DNA of 42,709 nt, taken from positions 1 to 42,709 of the forward strand of contig CACYYN010000017.1 of the NCBI GenBank assembly GCA_902778665.1, given 5' to 3'. Positions 8,801 to 17,415 of this stretch are shown here, in pieces. Source of the stretch: Oscillospiraceae bacterium (GTDB lineage Bacteria; Bacillota; Clostridia; Oscillospirales; Oscillospiraceae). Numbering within the stretch: the first letter of the stretch is position 1; each line of letters starts with the position of its first letter. Position numbers and translations under genes: made by a program. The notes beneath the pieces were generated by a model that saw nothing but the letters and a program-made list of their open reading frames with translations, was not told where the DNA came from and made no database searches.

Positions 8801-9121
8801 ACCCGGCAGTTCATCGAAAACTCCTTCCGTGACGGTGAAGTGAAGACCATCGGCACCGATATCGACAAAATCATGCCTCCGGTCAGTCGCTTCGGCGGCG
8901 GGAACCGAACGCAGAAGAAGCAGACCGTGATTGAAAAGCTGAAGGCCTTCTTTGAGAAGTACTTTGGCATCGGCAACAGAATCTTCACCGCTTTGGAGAA
9001 CGAAGAAGATGTGCAGCCGGAACCAACCGTATATGACATAGCCCAGGCACGAAAGGCCACTGATAGTAACCGGCGAGCCGCCGCAAGAGAGAGTAACGAA
9101 TATACGGTGAAGAAGTACTAA
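5867..9121 (+). CDS. hsdR: Type I restriction endonuclease subunit R
   Basis: About 1084 residues from the ATG at 5867 (AGGA ten bases upstream), normal for HsdR. It drives ATP-dependent DNA translocation and cleavage in the HsdR2M2S complex. The N-terminal nuclease domain shows D-V-T-I ... VHVELKRRG (about 153-171), the PD-(D/E)xK core. Motor motifs follow: HTTGSGKT (about 326), IIFDECHRSQ (about 425), FGFTGTPI (about 450), VVNMFLTGFDA and IQAFSRTNRIL. A helical C-terminal domain for contact with HsdM follows. No hsdM or hsdS lies upstream or downstream here: the 5' side runs into the prophage remnant and the 3' side into an unrelated minus-strand operon. It is intact in sequence but orphaned within the window. 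Confidence 0.9.
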   Translation: MNHFNIVAQTNLNTVVAEYEPLQFKSDAYQSEAALEQEFIHMLCEQGYTYLPIHEEADLIANLRKQLETLNDYTFSDTEWERFFNDIIANPNDQIPDKTRMMQEDNVQVLRRDDAMTKNIRLIDRRNPQNNTLQVINQYVIGKAQGANYDNRYDVTILVNGFPLVHVELKRRGVAIREAFNQIERYQRDSFWAGSGLFEYVQIFVISNGTETKYYSNSTRFNAIKEATNKSARKGKTSNSFEFTSYWADAKNKPITDLIDFTRTFFARHTILNILCKYCVFTSEQMLMVMRPYQITATEAILNRINLAHEQKWAGTIKAGGYIWHTTGSGKTLTSFKTARIASQLGYISKVLFVVDRKDLDYQTMKEYDRFEKGAADSSSSTAVLEKQLSQPNAHILITTIQKLSRFIARFPDHPIYDRPVVIIFDECHRSQFGDMHDAIVKHFKKYYMFGFTGTPIFPQNTASVKNPKYFTTEQTFGDKLHTYTIVNAINDKNVLPFRVDYVKTMDLNDDIDDEQVWNIDRKKAFDAPERISIVTKYILDHFDQKTYRGDKTYVYNTLTNIAEVASADRGKVEEVKRAQRLSGFNSILAVSSVETAKLYYEEFQRQMKADPTKALKIATIYSYAPNEEDLGGLLDEENPEDTSGLSIPSRVFLDQAIDDYNKMFKTDYDTSDAKFQNYYRDLSLRMKNKDVDLLIVVNMFLTGFDATTLNTLWVDKNLKMHGLIQAFSRTNRILNSIKTFGNIVCFRNLQKRVDAAISLFGDENAGGIVLLRNYDDYYYGYDDDDGKHIRGYVEIVAELKEEYPLSIPRFDGEEYQKGFIRLFGEFLRRRNILLSFDDFAGNQILSDRELQDYLSRYQDLRDEWKRKRENGEITNINDDIIFETELIKQIEINIDYILMLVKKYHDSHCEDKEVLVSIRTAIGASPELRSKKELIEQFIEGINDVDDVLNEWNSFVVEQREKDLQQLIQEEKLKPAETRQFIENSFRDGEVKTIGTDIDKIMPPVSRFGGGNRTQKKQTVIEKLKAFFEKYFGIGNRIFTALENEEDVQPEPTVYDIAQARKATDSNRRAAARESNEYTVKKY

Positions 9122-9175
9122 GCGGCCTTGGTCACTCTGATCAGGAGACAAGTTCAAAAAGTATGCCTGGCAATC

Positions 9176-10669
9176 TCAATTAACCTTTGTATTATCGATA
9201 TCCAATATTTGCTGTTTATATGCTGTGGGAGATAAGCCAACAACCTTACTAAAAACTGTAGTGAAATAGAGTTGCTCATATCCTATGCTTGCAGCAACAT
9301 CCTTGATCAAAACGTTCGGGTTCGCTTGAATTATTTTCTTTGCAAGATCAATTTTTGAATTCAATATATATTCTTTATATCCTAACCCAGAATACTTTTT
9401 AAACAGACTTCTGATATAGGGCGAGCTGAGATTAAAAAGCTGACACAATTCCTGAAGAGAATAGTTCTTATCCTGGTTTTCTTCAACAAGTTTGACTATC
9501 TGGTTGAAAACAATATAATCCTTTCCCATCATTGACAAACGCTGAAGACGCTCTTCTTGCCTTGCTTCTTCTGCTATTATTTGTATTTGTTTTATAACCA
9601 GATTACAACATTGATTAAAACTATCAGCATGCAATACGATATCATCTGTCATTTCATGAATGTTGGAATTATCTGAACGTACCAGCAAAGTCTGCTCAAC
9701 TTTCTCTGTTATTCTCCTTACTGTGCGCATAATATAATATAGGGGAGTTTTATTGCTTTCCCATAGTGCAAATAGTTTCGTGAGCAGATCGTTTAATCGT
9801 TTGACATTTTTAGCTTCCAGTTCTGCTGTTATTCTATGTTTAAGATCTTCATCATCAGGCGGAACAAAAAGGTTTGGGTCACTAATCGTGTCAAAATATT
9901 TATATATTCTTTCCCCAAAAATTGAATTTTTCAGAGTTCTTCTATAAATCGAATGTAAACTTTCATACAGTTTATCATCCGCCTCAACTGTCCTGACAAA
10001 AAGAAGTGTACATGTCTGGTCACTTACCGCTGAAACTATATTTTTTAGATGCTCTTCCAGTTCTTCAAGCTGAGTATTTCTGTTTTCTCTTGTATTTCGA
10101 CCAAAGAGAAAGAAAGTAACATTTTTATATTTAATTGAATTCGTAAATCCATTAGGGCTGAAAAGCTCTACTGTTTCATTATTAAAGACTGAAATAACAG
10201 AACAATACTTATACGGAAACAGCCGTTTTATAAGTTTCAAATCACATGTAATAAACGCACGTTCTAAATTCTGAGAAACTACTTCCGTTTTATAAGTTGT
10301 AATATTACCGGAAACAACTTGCAAAGCCTTTCTTAGCTCATCCAGATTAATCGGTTTTGTCAGATATGCTTCTACGCCCAATTCTATTGCTTCTTTTGCA
10401 TAATCAAATTCTTTATATCCGCTTATAATAATAAACTGTATATACGTATACTCTTTTTTTACCTGTCTGATTAGCTCTAATCCGGAACACCCCGGCATAC
10501 AAATATCTGTAATCAGAAGATCCACACTATTTTTCTTGAGGAAACTAAGTATAGACTCTGCGTTCTCGCAGACACTGCAGACAGAAAAACCATTTTTCTC
10601 AACTTCATTTTTGATGAATCTTCCCATTGGCGGTTCATCTTCTGCAATCACTACTTTTATATTGTTCAC
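9176..10669 (-). CDS. YesN-like response regulator, AraC-type output
   Basis: A 497-residue regulator. The N-terminal receiver (1-120) has the acidic pair ED at 10-11, phosphoacceptor Asp55 in ITDICMPG and the conserved Lys in LTKPIN near 105. A long middle part (about 130-390) has no motif I recognise. The last 100 residues form two AraC helix-turn-helices (SLQELCQLFNLSSPYIRSLF and IKDVAASIGYEQLYFTTVF). It follows the histidine kinase gene by ten bases, so the two form a two-component system of the YesM/YesN type, which in Bacillus controls a neighbouring pectin-oligosaccharide transporter. The likely targets are the locus A transporter and glycosidase genes upstream. A+T-rich, unlike hsdR on its other side. 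Confidence 0.85.
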   Translation of the reverse strand: MNNIKVVIAEDEPPMGRFIKNEVEKNGFSVCSVCENAESILSFLKKNSVDLLITDICMPGCSGLELIRQVKKEYTYIQFIIISGYKEFDYAKEAIELGVEAYLTKPINLDELRKALQVVSGNITTYKTEVVSQNLERAFITCDLKLIKRLFPYKYCSVISVFNNETVELFSPNGFTNSIKYKNVTFFLFGRNTRENRNTQLEELEEHLKNIVSAVSDQTCTLLFVRTVEADDKLYESLHSIYRRTLKNSIFGERIYKYFDTISDPNLFVPPDDEDLKHRITAELEAKNVKRLNDLLTKLFALWESNKTPLYYIMRTVRRITEKVEQTLLVRSDNSNIHEMTDDIVLHADSFNQCCNLVIKQIQIIAEEARQEERLQRLSMMGKDYIVFNQIVKLVEENQDKNYSLQELCQLFNLSSPYIRSLFKKYSGLGYKEYILNSKIDLAKKIIQANPNVLIKDVAASIGYEQLYFTTVFSKVVGLSPTAYKQQILDIDNTKVN

Positions 10670-10679
10670 TGATTTAACC

Positions 10680-12437
10680 TCACTGATTTCCCTCTATAGA
10701 TGATGACAGTGTAATCATCGTACCGCCGGAATATACAGGGGAAAGAATTTCATATTGAAAATCTTCACCAAACTGAAGCTTTAACCGTGCAATTGTATTT
10801 TTTACGCCGATTCCAAATTCTGAATTCTCCGCACTATACAATTTTTCATAGTCAAACCGAAGGAAATGTTCTATCTCATTAAGCAGTTCTTCAAGTTTCT
10901 TTTCCTGTATACCTGCCCCGTTATCAGAGATTGAGAGATACCATCTTGAATTATCAATTTTTCCGGCAATCTCGATGTGGATGCATGTGTGATTGTCGTC
11001 ATATGCATGTTCAAAAATATTCTCCACGAATGGCTGAATTGTCAAATGCGGAATTTTCAATTCCATAAGTTCAGGTATAATGTTTATCTGATAACTAATT
11101 CTATGCTCATATCTGAGCTTCATTAAGTCAAGGTAAGCACCTACATTCTTTATCTCTTCCTGAAGAGAATTCAGTTCGCTGTTTTTATCCGCAATTGAAT
11201 ACCGCATGATGGATGAGAGCTTAAAACATGAGTTATAAATATCTTCACATCCATTCTCCATTCCCATGATGCCAATTACATTCAATGTATTGTAAAGAAA
11301 ATGTGGATTAATCTGAGCCTGAAGAGAATGAAGCCTTTCCCTGACATTTAATGTTCGCATTAAAATTTCATCTTGCACCATTGAACTGAGTCGCTCTCTC
11401 ATTCTCTGAAAATGATTGAAAAGGGTGGCAATTTCTTCATATTGTTCATATTTTTCTACATCATCAACCTCTTTAAGGTTATTGATTGTTGTGCTTTCCA
11501 TCAATTCAGCGAGGTCAGCTATAGGAGCTGCGAATTTATTCCCATAACTTTTAATCCCATAGATTGTAACACTGATCAGAAAAACGCAAGATAAAATCAA
11601 TGGTCGGAGAAGGCGGGCCGCTCGCAACACAACACGGTCTTTTCTTATCACGCACCTGGTAGTAATTCCGTTTTGATCAATCTGTTCAGCAATGAGGTAG
11701 TTTTTTCCGTCCGGATAATCCTGCGGAAAACTATCAGATCTGTATATTTCATCTCCCTGCTCAGTGACAATGGATATTTCTTCATCGTATTCTGTTTCTT
11801 GATCAAATATATAATCAAGATTACTTTCTTTTACTTCTACGATCAGATAGCCGACTATTTTTCCCGGGTTTCTGATTGCCCGGACCAATGCAAGCACCCT
11901 TTCATTATTTTGAGGTAACATATCCTTCGATATAGGCAGTAAAATTTCTTTACCGTAATTTGTTTTTGCCTTTTCTATCCACTGAAAACCAGTTCCATCT
12001 TTTATTGCCAATCTGAAATTTGATGTGTAGCCATGATTGTAATTAACGCTCGTAGCGTAATTACCTTTCTCATTAAAAAAGGAAATGTCATACATGGAAT
12101 CAGCAATTGCATAAGTGCATATAGTCTCTTCCACTGTATGGTAGTACATTTGTTCTCCCGCCATGTCATCGGATGACAACTTTTGCGCAGCAAATCTGAA
12201 GCTGTCATCACTGAGCGTATTAATAGACAGAAAAGATAAATTTGTAAACTGTGATTCAAACTGGGAGGAAACAAATTTTGCTGTATTATCAACATGATTT
12301 TTCGCATCGTTGAATGTTGTGTTTATTACATCGTATAATAGATAGAAAATCAAAAATGAGATTGGCAATATAGCAACAACAAGGTACGATAACAGCAGTT
12401 GTCTTCCAAAACTTTTTCGTTTCAAAGTATCTTCCAT
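10680..12437 (-). CDS. YesM-like sensor histidine kinase
   Basis: A 585-residue membrane kinase. A first membrane helix (about 13-34, LLLSYLVVAILPISFLIFYLLYD), an extracellular sensor of roughly 240 residues, a second helix (about 276-296, LLRPLILSCVFLISVTIYGI) and a HAMP-like linker lead to the HisKA_7TM-less YesM kinase core. The phosphoacceptor His lies in QAQINPHFLYNTLNVIG (about 380), the N box in IQPFVENIFEHAYDD (about 470) and the G1 box in SISDNGAGIQ. A G2-like region GIGVKNTIARL follows. The extracellular part probably senses a sugar or the solute-binding protein. A hairpin terminator at 12507-12537 separates it from the glycosidase gene, so it may depend on readthrough or on a weak promoter I cannot see. 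Confidence 0.87.
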   Translation of the reverse strand: MEDTLKRKSFGRQLLLSYLVVAILPISFLIFYLLYDVINTTFNDAKNHVDNTAKFVSSQFESQFTNLSFLSINTLSDDSFRFAAQKLSSDDMAGEQMYYHTVEETICTYAIADSMYDISFFNEKGNYATSVNYNHGYTSNFRLAIKDGTGFQWIEKAKTNYGKEILLPISKDMLPQNNERVLALVRAIRNPGKIVGYLIVEVKESNLDYIFDQETEYDEEISIVTEQGDEIYRSDSFPQDYPDGKNYLIAEQIDQNGITTRCVIRKDRVVLRAARLLRPLILSCVFLISVTIYGIKSYGNKFAAPIADLAELMESTTINNLKEVDDVEKYEQYEEIATLFNHFQRMRERLSSMVQDEILMRTLNVRERLHSLQAQINPHFLYNTLNVIGIMGMENGCEDIYNSCFKLSSIMRYSIADKNSELNSLQEEIKNVGAYLDLMKLRYEHRISYQINIIPELMELKIPHLTIQPFVENIFEHAYDDNHTCIHIEIAGKIDNSRWYLSISDNGAGIQEKKLEELLNEIEHFLRFDYEKLYSAENSEFGIGVKNTIARLKLQFGEDFQYEILSPVYSGGTMITLSSSIEGNQ

Positions 12438-12506
12438 CCTTTTAATTCCGCAAATACCGGTACAATTTACGGGAGCACCTTTTTGTGCCCCCGTCTCTTT
12501 ATAACT

Positions 12507-12537
12507 TAAAAAACTGGCCAGGCAGTGTTGCCAGCTA
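12507..12537 (-). terminator. Terminator after glycosidase A
   Basis: On the minus strand GCTGGC, an 11-base loop and GCCAG are followed by TTTTTTAAG. The stem is short (CTGGC/GCCAG, five pairs plus flanking A-T), so termination may be partial and leave some kinase/regulator expression. A second, imperfect hairpin (GGGGGCAC/GTGCTCCC) lies at about 12470-12493 without a T-run. Confidence 0.5.
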
Positions 12538-12548
12538 AAAAATTCATT

Positions 12549-15500
12549 TTACACTTCCTGTTCAAAAACTCTTATGATTACAGGCCCATAAACCCCGCAG
12601 GGACGAATGCAATATTGATAACTCCACCGTTCTCCTGTAGTACGCCAGCTTGACGGGCCAAAATACTGGTGTGTTTTTACAGAATTATGTACCTGTCCAA
12701 AAGTATTGATCCTGCTGCCATAAGAACGGATTCTGATGATATGTTGACCTGCTTTGACAAAACCAAGGCTTACCTTATAAGGCTGCATAAAAACAGGCAC
12801 ATATTCATTTTCATCCACGCAGATATCAATCAGCGGTGCCTTATAGTCATTGACCTCTACTTCAAGCCAGCCTGCAGGTAATTCAGCATTAAATTCATAA
12901 ATTACATTGCCGCCGTAAAACATAAGGCCCTGTGTTGAATAATCCCCAAAAGAAATTGTTTTTTGCAATTCACAAATGTGGATCTGATTGTTTTCTTCTT
13001 TAACACCAAACTGTCCTGTCAGATAAAACCATTCCAGATTCGTATTGCTATCAAAAGGGACCATAATTTTCAGGCTGTTGTTACCTCTAGCAATACCGGG
13101 CAAAGGACTTCTATGGAGTGCTTTGTCCAAATAGTAATCACTCCCGTGATCTATTTCGACACCATTCCACTGAATAATAACATCATTGTCGCCTTCCCAA
13201 ACAATATCCGCCTGTGTTATGTTTATTTCACTTTGAATAGTACTGCGAAGTTTCACCACATGTGACTTAGTATCCGGAAAATTGTCGTCACAGGATAGCC
13301 AAGGCTGAGGAAATGCATCTGTTCTCAGAATCATACCCAGTTGTTTTCTGATTTGATTGTCAATCCGCAGAATTTCTTCTTTTTCTTTCCACGGGCCATT
13401 GTCAAGAGAATACTCCATCATATCAATAAGTAATGTATTATCCTCTTCAAGACTATATTTTACACTCTGCGTACACTGATAATCAAGTGCTTTATTTCTG
13501 CTGACCAATCTTAACAGCAAGGAATCATTCTGTAGCATACTTACAGTAACGAAGGTATTTGCATCACAGACCTCAAAATTTGCAGGGAATATTTTCCCTG
13601 TCATAGCATCGCATATTTCCACTTCCCAGTTCCCGGCAATCTGAATATGCATAGCTTGATATGGAATACTGTTTTTCCCTGTATGGGCAATAAAGAGCCA
13701 CCGTCCATTATCGTTTTCTTTCATCTGAAAGCACAAGTCAGAGATTCTATTACCTTTGTTGTCTGTAAAATCAATATCCCGTAATGATTCCAGATATATT
13801 GGCAGCTGATCAATATTGTTTATTACTTTTGCAATCTCACTCAGATCATAAACGGTATTACGCTTGGCGTCTATATACACACATTCTGTTTGCAAAGCAA
13901 ATATCTGTCCACCCTTAGAACTGAATTCCTTCAGTAATCTCAGGGTTGTTTCACGCATTGTGAGCAGTGGAGGGAGAATAATTGCGTGATAATGCATATC
14001 CCCGACTTTCAGGCAGTCTTTTTCACAAAAGACAGGTAAGGTCGCAAGCAAATGTTCATTCAGGTAGTCAAAGTCATAATTAGAACGAATCAGCTGTTCA
14101 GTTATTTCGTAAAAAGAGTTTTCCAGCAGTTCTCTCTCGACTGTTGTCTGTCTTTCCGAACCGCATGCAAGCCAGTAGCTTTCAATCGGGTGTAGCACAG
14201 CAATCCTGACTATACTCCTGCCACGCCTTAAAACAGTAGCAAGACGGGCGTAATAGTCTTCCAATATTTTATTCCTTGGATACCACGGAGAATGTGAATC
14301 AAGAGGAGCAGGATAATCTCTCTTTGATTCACCTCTCATATACAGCCACATCAAATGAGGAATTCGATAATTAACTCCCATAGCAGCAAGCCAGTCGCCC
14401 TGGAATTTTTTCATTTTAAAATCAAAATCCCAATTTGTGGCTCCATACATCTCACATACAAAACCTTGTTTATTCATTTGTCTGCATATACTTTGAGCCT
14501 GTTTTGCTGTGGTATGTTCAATGCGGTTATCCAGAATATCTATTCCCGGTAAATCAAAATGTCTGTAGCATCGCATCAGATCAAATGATGTCCTGCTTTG
14601 CCCTGACAGTTTTGCTTCGTCCATCAGGTGGCCAGTAAACAGAATATCATGCTTTTTACACCACGGCTCTATAATGCCTGCATATGATTCATCAAATAGT
14701 TCTGCAAGGAGCTTGCAATAATTATACCTGGGCGTTGCCGGTCTATTGTCATGAAGGTTCCAAAACAGCTCCGGAAGAACATCAAATAAATCCATGCCGA
14801 ATCTTTTCCGGTAGAGCGTTGGAATTCTATCTGTATATGCAATTCCGGCTTCTCCGTTACTGGCTCCGTCACTAAGCCATTGCCAGGTAAAAAGCTGTGG
14901 TTCGTCAGAAAAAATAGCAGGCACGTTTGACGGAAATTTCTGCTGAAATGCAGATAGATACTTTTCATAGACCTGCTCAAGAAAGCACTTTGTGGCTTCC
15001 GGATTCAACATATCTACATATGCCTGGTTATTGAACCAGGGCTGGTCACCGAGTATCACCTTATAGGCATACCAGATATCATCCGAAGGATTAATCTCTT
15101 CAAAATCCGGCTCGAGGTGCTCATAACCCGCTAGCATTCCATCATGTCGTATCAGTCTGTATCTGGCAATGAGCGTAGCTTCTCCATCAGCGGTAATACG
15201 AGTTCCAGTCTTGAGTGTCGTATGGCAGAGACCTTCCGGATATTGGGTTTTCGATATCAGAATATATCTGGCACGGAACTCTCTGTTTTTCGTTACACTT
15301 CCGCCGCCATAACCGGAAGGCCATTTATCTTCATCGTAGAGCCATGCCTGCATCCCCCGTTTATTTGCATGCTCCTGGCAAAAGCGGACTGCATTGAAAT
15401 AATCATCTCCAAGATACTTGGTTCTCAATCCTATGCGAGGATGCATGATAAAGCCACCATATCCCATTTCTTCAGCATAGTCTATCTGTTCTTTGAGCTG

Positions 15501-15599
15501 TTCAATTTCCAGCCTGCCGTTCCAGGCCCAGAAAGGTACTGAGTAATAGTCTTTTGTTGGAGATTTGAATAATTCTTCAAATAACGGTTCTTTTTTCAT
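12549..15599 (-). CDS. GH106-like glycoside hydrolase A
   Basis: A 1016-residue protein without signal peptide, so cytoplasmic. The N-terminal half resembles the (beta/alpha)8 catalytic part of GH106-related alpha-L-rhamnosidase-like enzymes: VPFWAWNGRLE (about 22), GGFIMHPRIGL, LYDEDKWPSG (about 91), FSDEPQ (about 231), FTGHLMDEAKL, YGATNWDFDF (about 387) and SPWYPRNKILEDYYAR. Acidic residues in SDEP and MDE are catalytic candidates by position only. The C-terminal half is beta-rich (GH2-like sugar-binding and jelly-roll parts). The ATG at 15599 has GGAA eight bases upstream. It follows the permease genes of locus A, so it probably acts on imported oligosaccharides. A close paralogue is encoded at 19142-22411. 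The family is inferred; the substrate is not proven. Confidence 0.72.
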   Translation of the reverse strand: MKKEPLFEELFKSPTKDYYSVPFWAWNGRLEIEQLKEQIDYAEEMGYGGFIMHPRIGLRTKYLGDDYFNAVRFCQEHANKRGMQAWLYDEDKWPSGYGGGSVTKNREFRARYILISKTQYPEGLCHTTLKTGTRITADGEATLIARYRLIRHDGMLAGYEHLEPDFEEINPSDDIWYAYKVILGDQPWFNNQAYVDMLNPEATKCFLEQVYEKYLSAFQQKFPSNVPAIFSDEPQLFTWQWLSDGASNGEAGIAYTDRIPTLYRKRFGMDLFDVLPELFWNLHDNRPATPRYNYCKLLAELFDESYAGIIEPWCKKHDILFTGHLMDEAKLSGQSRTSFDLMRCYRHFDLPGIDILDNRIEHTTAKQAQSICRQMNKQGFVCEMYGATNWDFDFKMKKFQGDWLAAMGVNYRIPHLMWLYMRGESKRDYPAPLDSHSPWYPRNKILEDYYARLATVLRRGRSIVRIAVLHPIESYWLACGSERQTTVERELLENSFYEITEQLIRSNYDFDYLNEHLLATLPVFCEKDCLKVGDMHYHAIILPPLLTMRETTLRLLKEFSSKGGQIFALQTECVYIDAKRNTVYDLSEIAKVINNIDQLPIYLESLRDIDFTDNKGNRISDLCFQMKENDNGRWLFIAHTGKNSIPYQAMHIQIAGNWEVEICDAMTGKIFPANFEVCDANTFVTVSMLQNDSLLLRLVSRNKALDYQCTQSVKYSLEEDNTLLIDMMEYSLDNGPWKEKEEILRIDNQIRKQLGMILRTDAFPQPWLSCDDNFPDTKSHVVKLRSTIQSEINITQADIVWEGDNDVIIQWNGVEIDHGSDYYLDKALHRSPLPGIARGNNSLKIMVPFDSNTNLEWFYLTGQFGVKEENNQIHICELQKTISFGDYSTQGLMFYGGNVIYEFNAELPAGWLEVEVNDYKAPLIDICVDENEYVPVFMQPYKVSLGFVKAGQHIIRIRSYGSRINTFGQVHNSVKTHQYFGPSSWRTTGERWSYQYCIRPCGVYGPVIIRVFEQEV

Positions 15600-15640
15600 C
15601 TATCTGATTCCTTTTCTTTCAACTGCAGCGGTTCCGTTTC

Positions 15641-16477
15641 TTACCCTTTTACCGATCCGATAACCATTCCCTCCATCACTTTCTTGTTAAGGACTATAAA
15701 AAGTATTATCATTGGTAAAGAAACCAATATTACTGCCGCAAACAGGTGACCATAGTCAGCAACAAAAGCTTCTTTAAACATATAGATAAAAATCTGAACT
15801 GTCTGGCTTCTGGAACCTGACATATAATACTGAGGATTCTGAAAATCATTATAAACAACAACAGAACGTAAAATAATTACAGCAACCGTTATTGGCTTTA
15901 AGAGCGGAAATATAATATGAAAATATAACTGAACCGGACTGCAGCCATCAATCAACGCCGCTTCATCTATTTCTCTCGGTATCGTCATAAGGTAGTCTTT
16001 GAACATCATCGTGGCAAAAGGAAACAAAGTTGCAACTTCAACCAGAATAAGACCGGGCATTGTATTTGCAAGTCCTAATCTATTCAATACCCAGTAAGTA
16101 GGAATGACTGAAGCAGGAACAATCAGTCCTGCAAGGATCAGCTTATTCGACATTGCGCAAATTCTGTTTTTTCTTCTCTGAAGAATCAAAGCCGTGGCTG
16201 ATGAGACAAAAACAAGAATAAAGATCGAGCAGAATGAAAGCAGCAGGCTGTTTCCCAGGGTTTTGAAGAGCATATTATGATTGTACGTTAAAACATATTT
16301 ATAGTTCTCAACGCCGTTCCAAACTTCGGGTAGTTTAAGCGACAGTCTGGATGCATCTGCCTGTGTTTTAAATGAAGTATTGATTACAAAGTAATAGACG
16401 ACCCAATACACCGGCAACGTAAGGAGCACCATAAATATTTCAAATATTTTGGAGAATAAACCTCTTTTTTTAACCAT
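15641..16477 (-). CDS. CUT1 sugar ABC permease (MalG/YesQ-like)
   Basis: A 278-residue inner-membrane permease with six predicted helices; the first is FMVLLTLPVYWVVYYFVI (about 15-32). The EAA loop, which docks the ATPase, is DEAALIDGCSPVQLYFHIIFP at about 175-195. It ends in KVMEGMVIGSVKG, a typical CUT1 permease tail. Its ATG at 16477 overlaps the preceding permease gene by eight bases. It forms the channel with the 16470-17339 product. No ATPase gene is found in locus A, so a shared MsmX-type ATPase encoded elsewhere must energise it (inference from Bacillus YesOPQ). Confidence 0.88.
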   Translation of the reverse strand: MVKKRGLFSKIFEIFMVLLTLPVYWVVYYFVINTSFKTQADASRLSLKLPEVWNGVENYKYVLTYNHNMLFKTLGNSLLLSFCSIFILVFVSSATALILQRRKNRICAMSNKLILAGLIVPASVIPTYWVLNRLGLANTMPGLILVEVATLFPFATMMFKDYLMTIPREIDEAALIDGCSPVQLYFHIIFPLLKPITVAVIILRSVVVYNDFQNPQYYMSGSRSQTVQIFIYMFKEAFVADYGHLFAAVILVSLPMIILFIVLNKKVMEGMVIGSVKG

Positions 16478-17339
16478 TGATATCTTCTCCTTTTTTATTC
16501 ACAAAACTATTCAGCGGAAAAACAATACAGGAAACAATAACAAACATAATCACATATCCTGCAGTCGCCAATCCATAACTCCCTCTTGAGAACAGTTTAT
16601 AGATAATGGAACCAAGAACCTCTGTGGAATAGCCGGGGCCGCCTCCGGTCAAAGCATAAATCTGCTCATATGTTCTCAAACCGCCGATCAGCGATAATGT
16701 CAGCACGGTATTGATAGAAGGGACAATGAGAGGAAGTGTAATTTTAAAAAAGTTCTGAACCGGTGACGCACCGTCAATTGCCGCAGCTTCATAATACGTT
16801 TTGGAAATGGATGAAAGGCCTGCAATATAGATCAGCGTAGCTGTTCCCAATCCTTTCCAGACATCGACCACGATACATGAAAACATCGCGTATTTTGAAT
16901 TGGTCAACCATCTCACAGCATCTATACCGAATTTTGCCAGGAACTGATTGAGTATTCCGTTCGGGTTCAGAATTCCGTCAAAAGCAACAGCTACTGTCAC
17001 ACTGCCGAGAAGCGTCGGGAAAAAAATCATGCATTTCAGATATTCTCCGCTCCGTATTCCGGAACAGATATAGGAAGCAAGAAGCAGGCCTATTACGACC
17101 TTCAGTGAGCACGTGGAAAAAGCATAAATAATGGTATTAATCAATGCAGAGCGGGTGCTTGTCATTGAAAAAAATGTATTGAAATTCTTAAGGCCCGTAA
17201 AAGTAGCCGTTCTCAGGTTCCATGTAGTCATGGAAAAATAAAATGACACAAAAGTAGGAATCGCAAAAATAATAATATAAATCGCCAGCCCCGGGACCGC
17301 CAGCCAGCCCGGATAAAACCTCTTATCTAATCGTCTCAT
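16470..17339 (-). CDS. CUT1 sugar ABC permease (MalF/YesP-like)
   Basis: A 289-residue permease with six predicted membrane helices (WLAVPGLAIYIIIFAIPTFV at about 13-32 and others). The EAA loop reads YEAAAIDGASPVQNFFKITLP near residue 185, and the GGPGYSTEVL segment typical of MalF/LplB-like proteins follows near 240. The ATG at 17339 has GGAG seven bases upstream. It is the partner of the overlapping downstream permease. The gap to the binding-protein gene holds a 13-bp perfect hairpin. Confidence 0.88.
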   Translation of the reverse strand: MRRLDKRFYPGWLAVPGLAIYIIIFAIPTFVSFYFSMTTWNLRTATFTGLKNFNTFFSMTSTRSALINTIIYAFSTCSLKVVIGLLLASYICSGIRSGEYLKCMIFFPTLLGSVTVAVAFDGILNPNGILNQFLAKFGIDAVRWLTNSKYAMFSCIVVDVWKGLGTATLIYIAGLSSISKTYYEAAAIDGASPVQNFFKITLPLIVPSINTVLTLSLIGGLRTYEQIYALTGGGPGYSTEVLGSIIYKLFSRGSYGLATAGYVIMFVIVSCIVFPLNSFVNKKGEDING

Positions 17340-17364
17340 GATATTCTCCTATGTCCTATAATAA

Positions 17365-17392
17365 TGCAGGAACCACTAAAGTGGTTCCTGCA
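17365..17392 (-). other. Perfect 13-bp hairpin between binding protein and permease genes
   Basis: TGCAGGAACCACT (17365-17377) and AGTGGTTCCTGCA (17380-17392) pair perfectly around two bases. There is no T-run after it on the minus strand (TTATTATAGG follows), so it is more likely an mRNA 3'-end stabiliser or processing barrier than a full terminator. This is a common way to keep binding-protein mRNA more abundant than permease mRNA. Confidence 0.6.
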
Positions 17393-17415
17393 GATCAATT
17401 ACCGATGGTAAATGA

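Noticed and set aside
5434-9121. A novel defence system formed by the DUF3791-like protein and hsdR
   Set aside because: HsdR motifs are entirely ordinary and the upstream gene is damaged at its start, so a remnant of a known type I locus is the simpler reading.
12438-12548. Riboswitch or structured leader between glycosidase A and the histidine kinase
   Set aside because: Only two short hairpins are visible, one with a U-tract; no conserved riboswitch core is recognisable.
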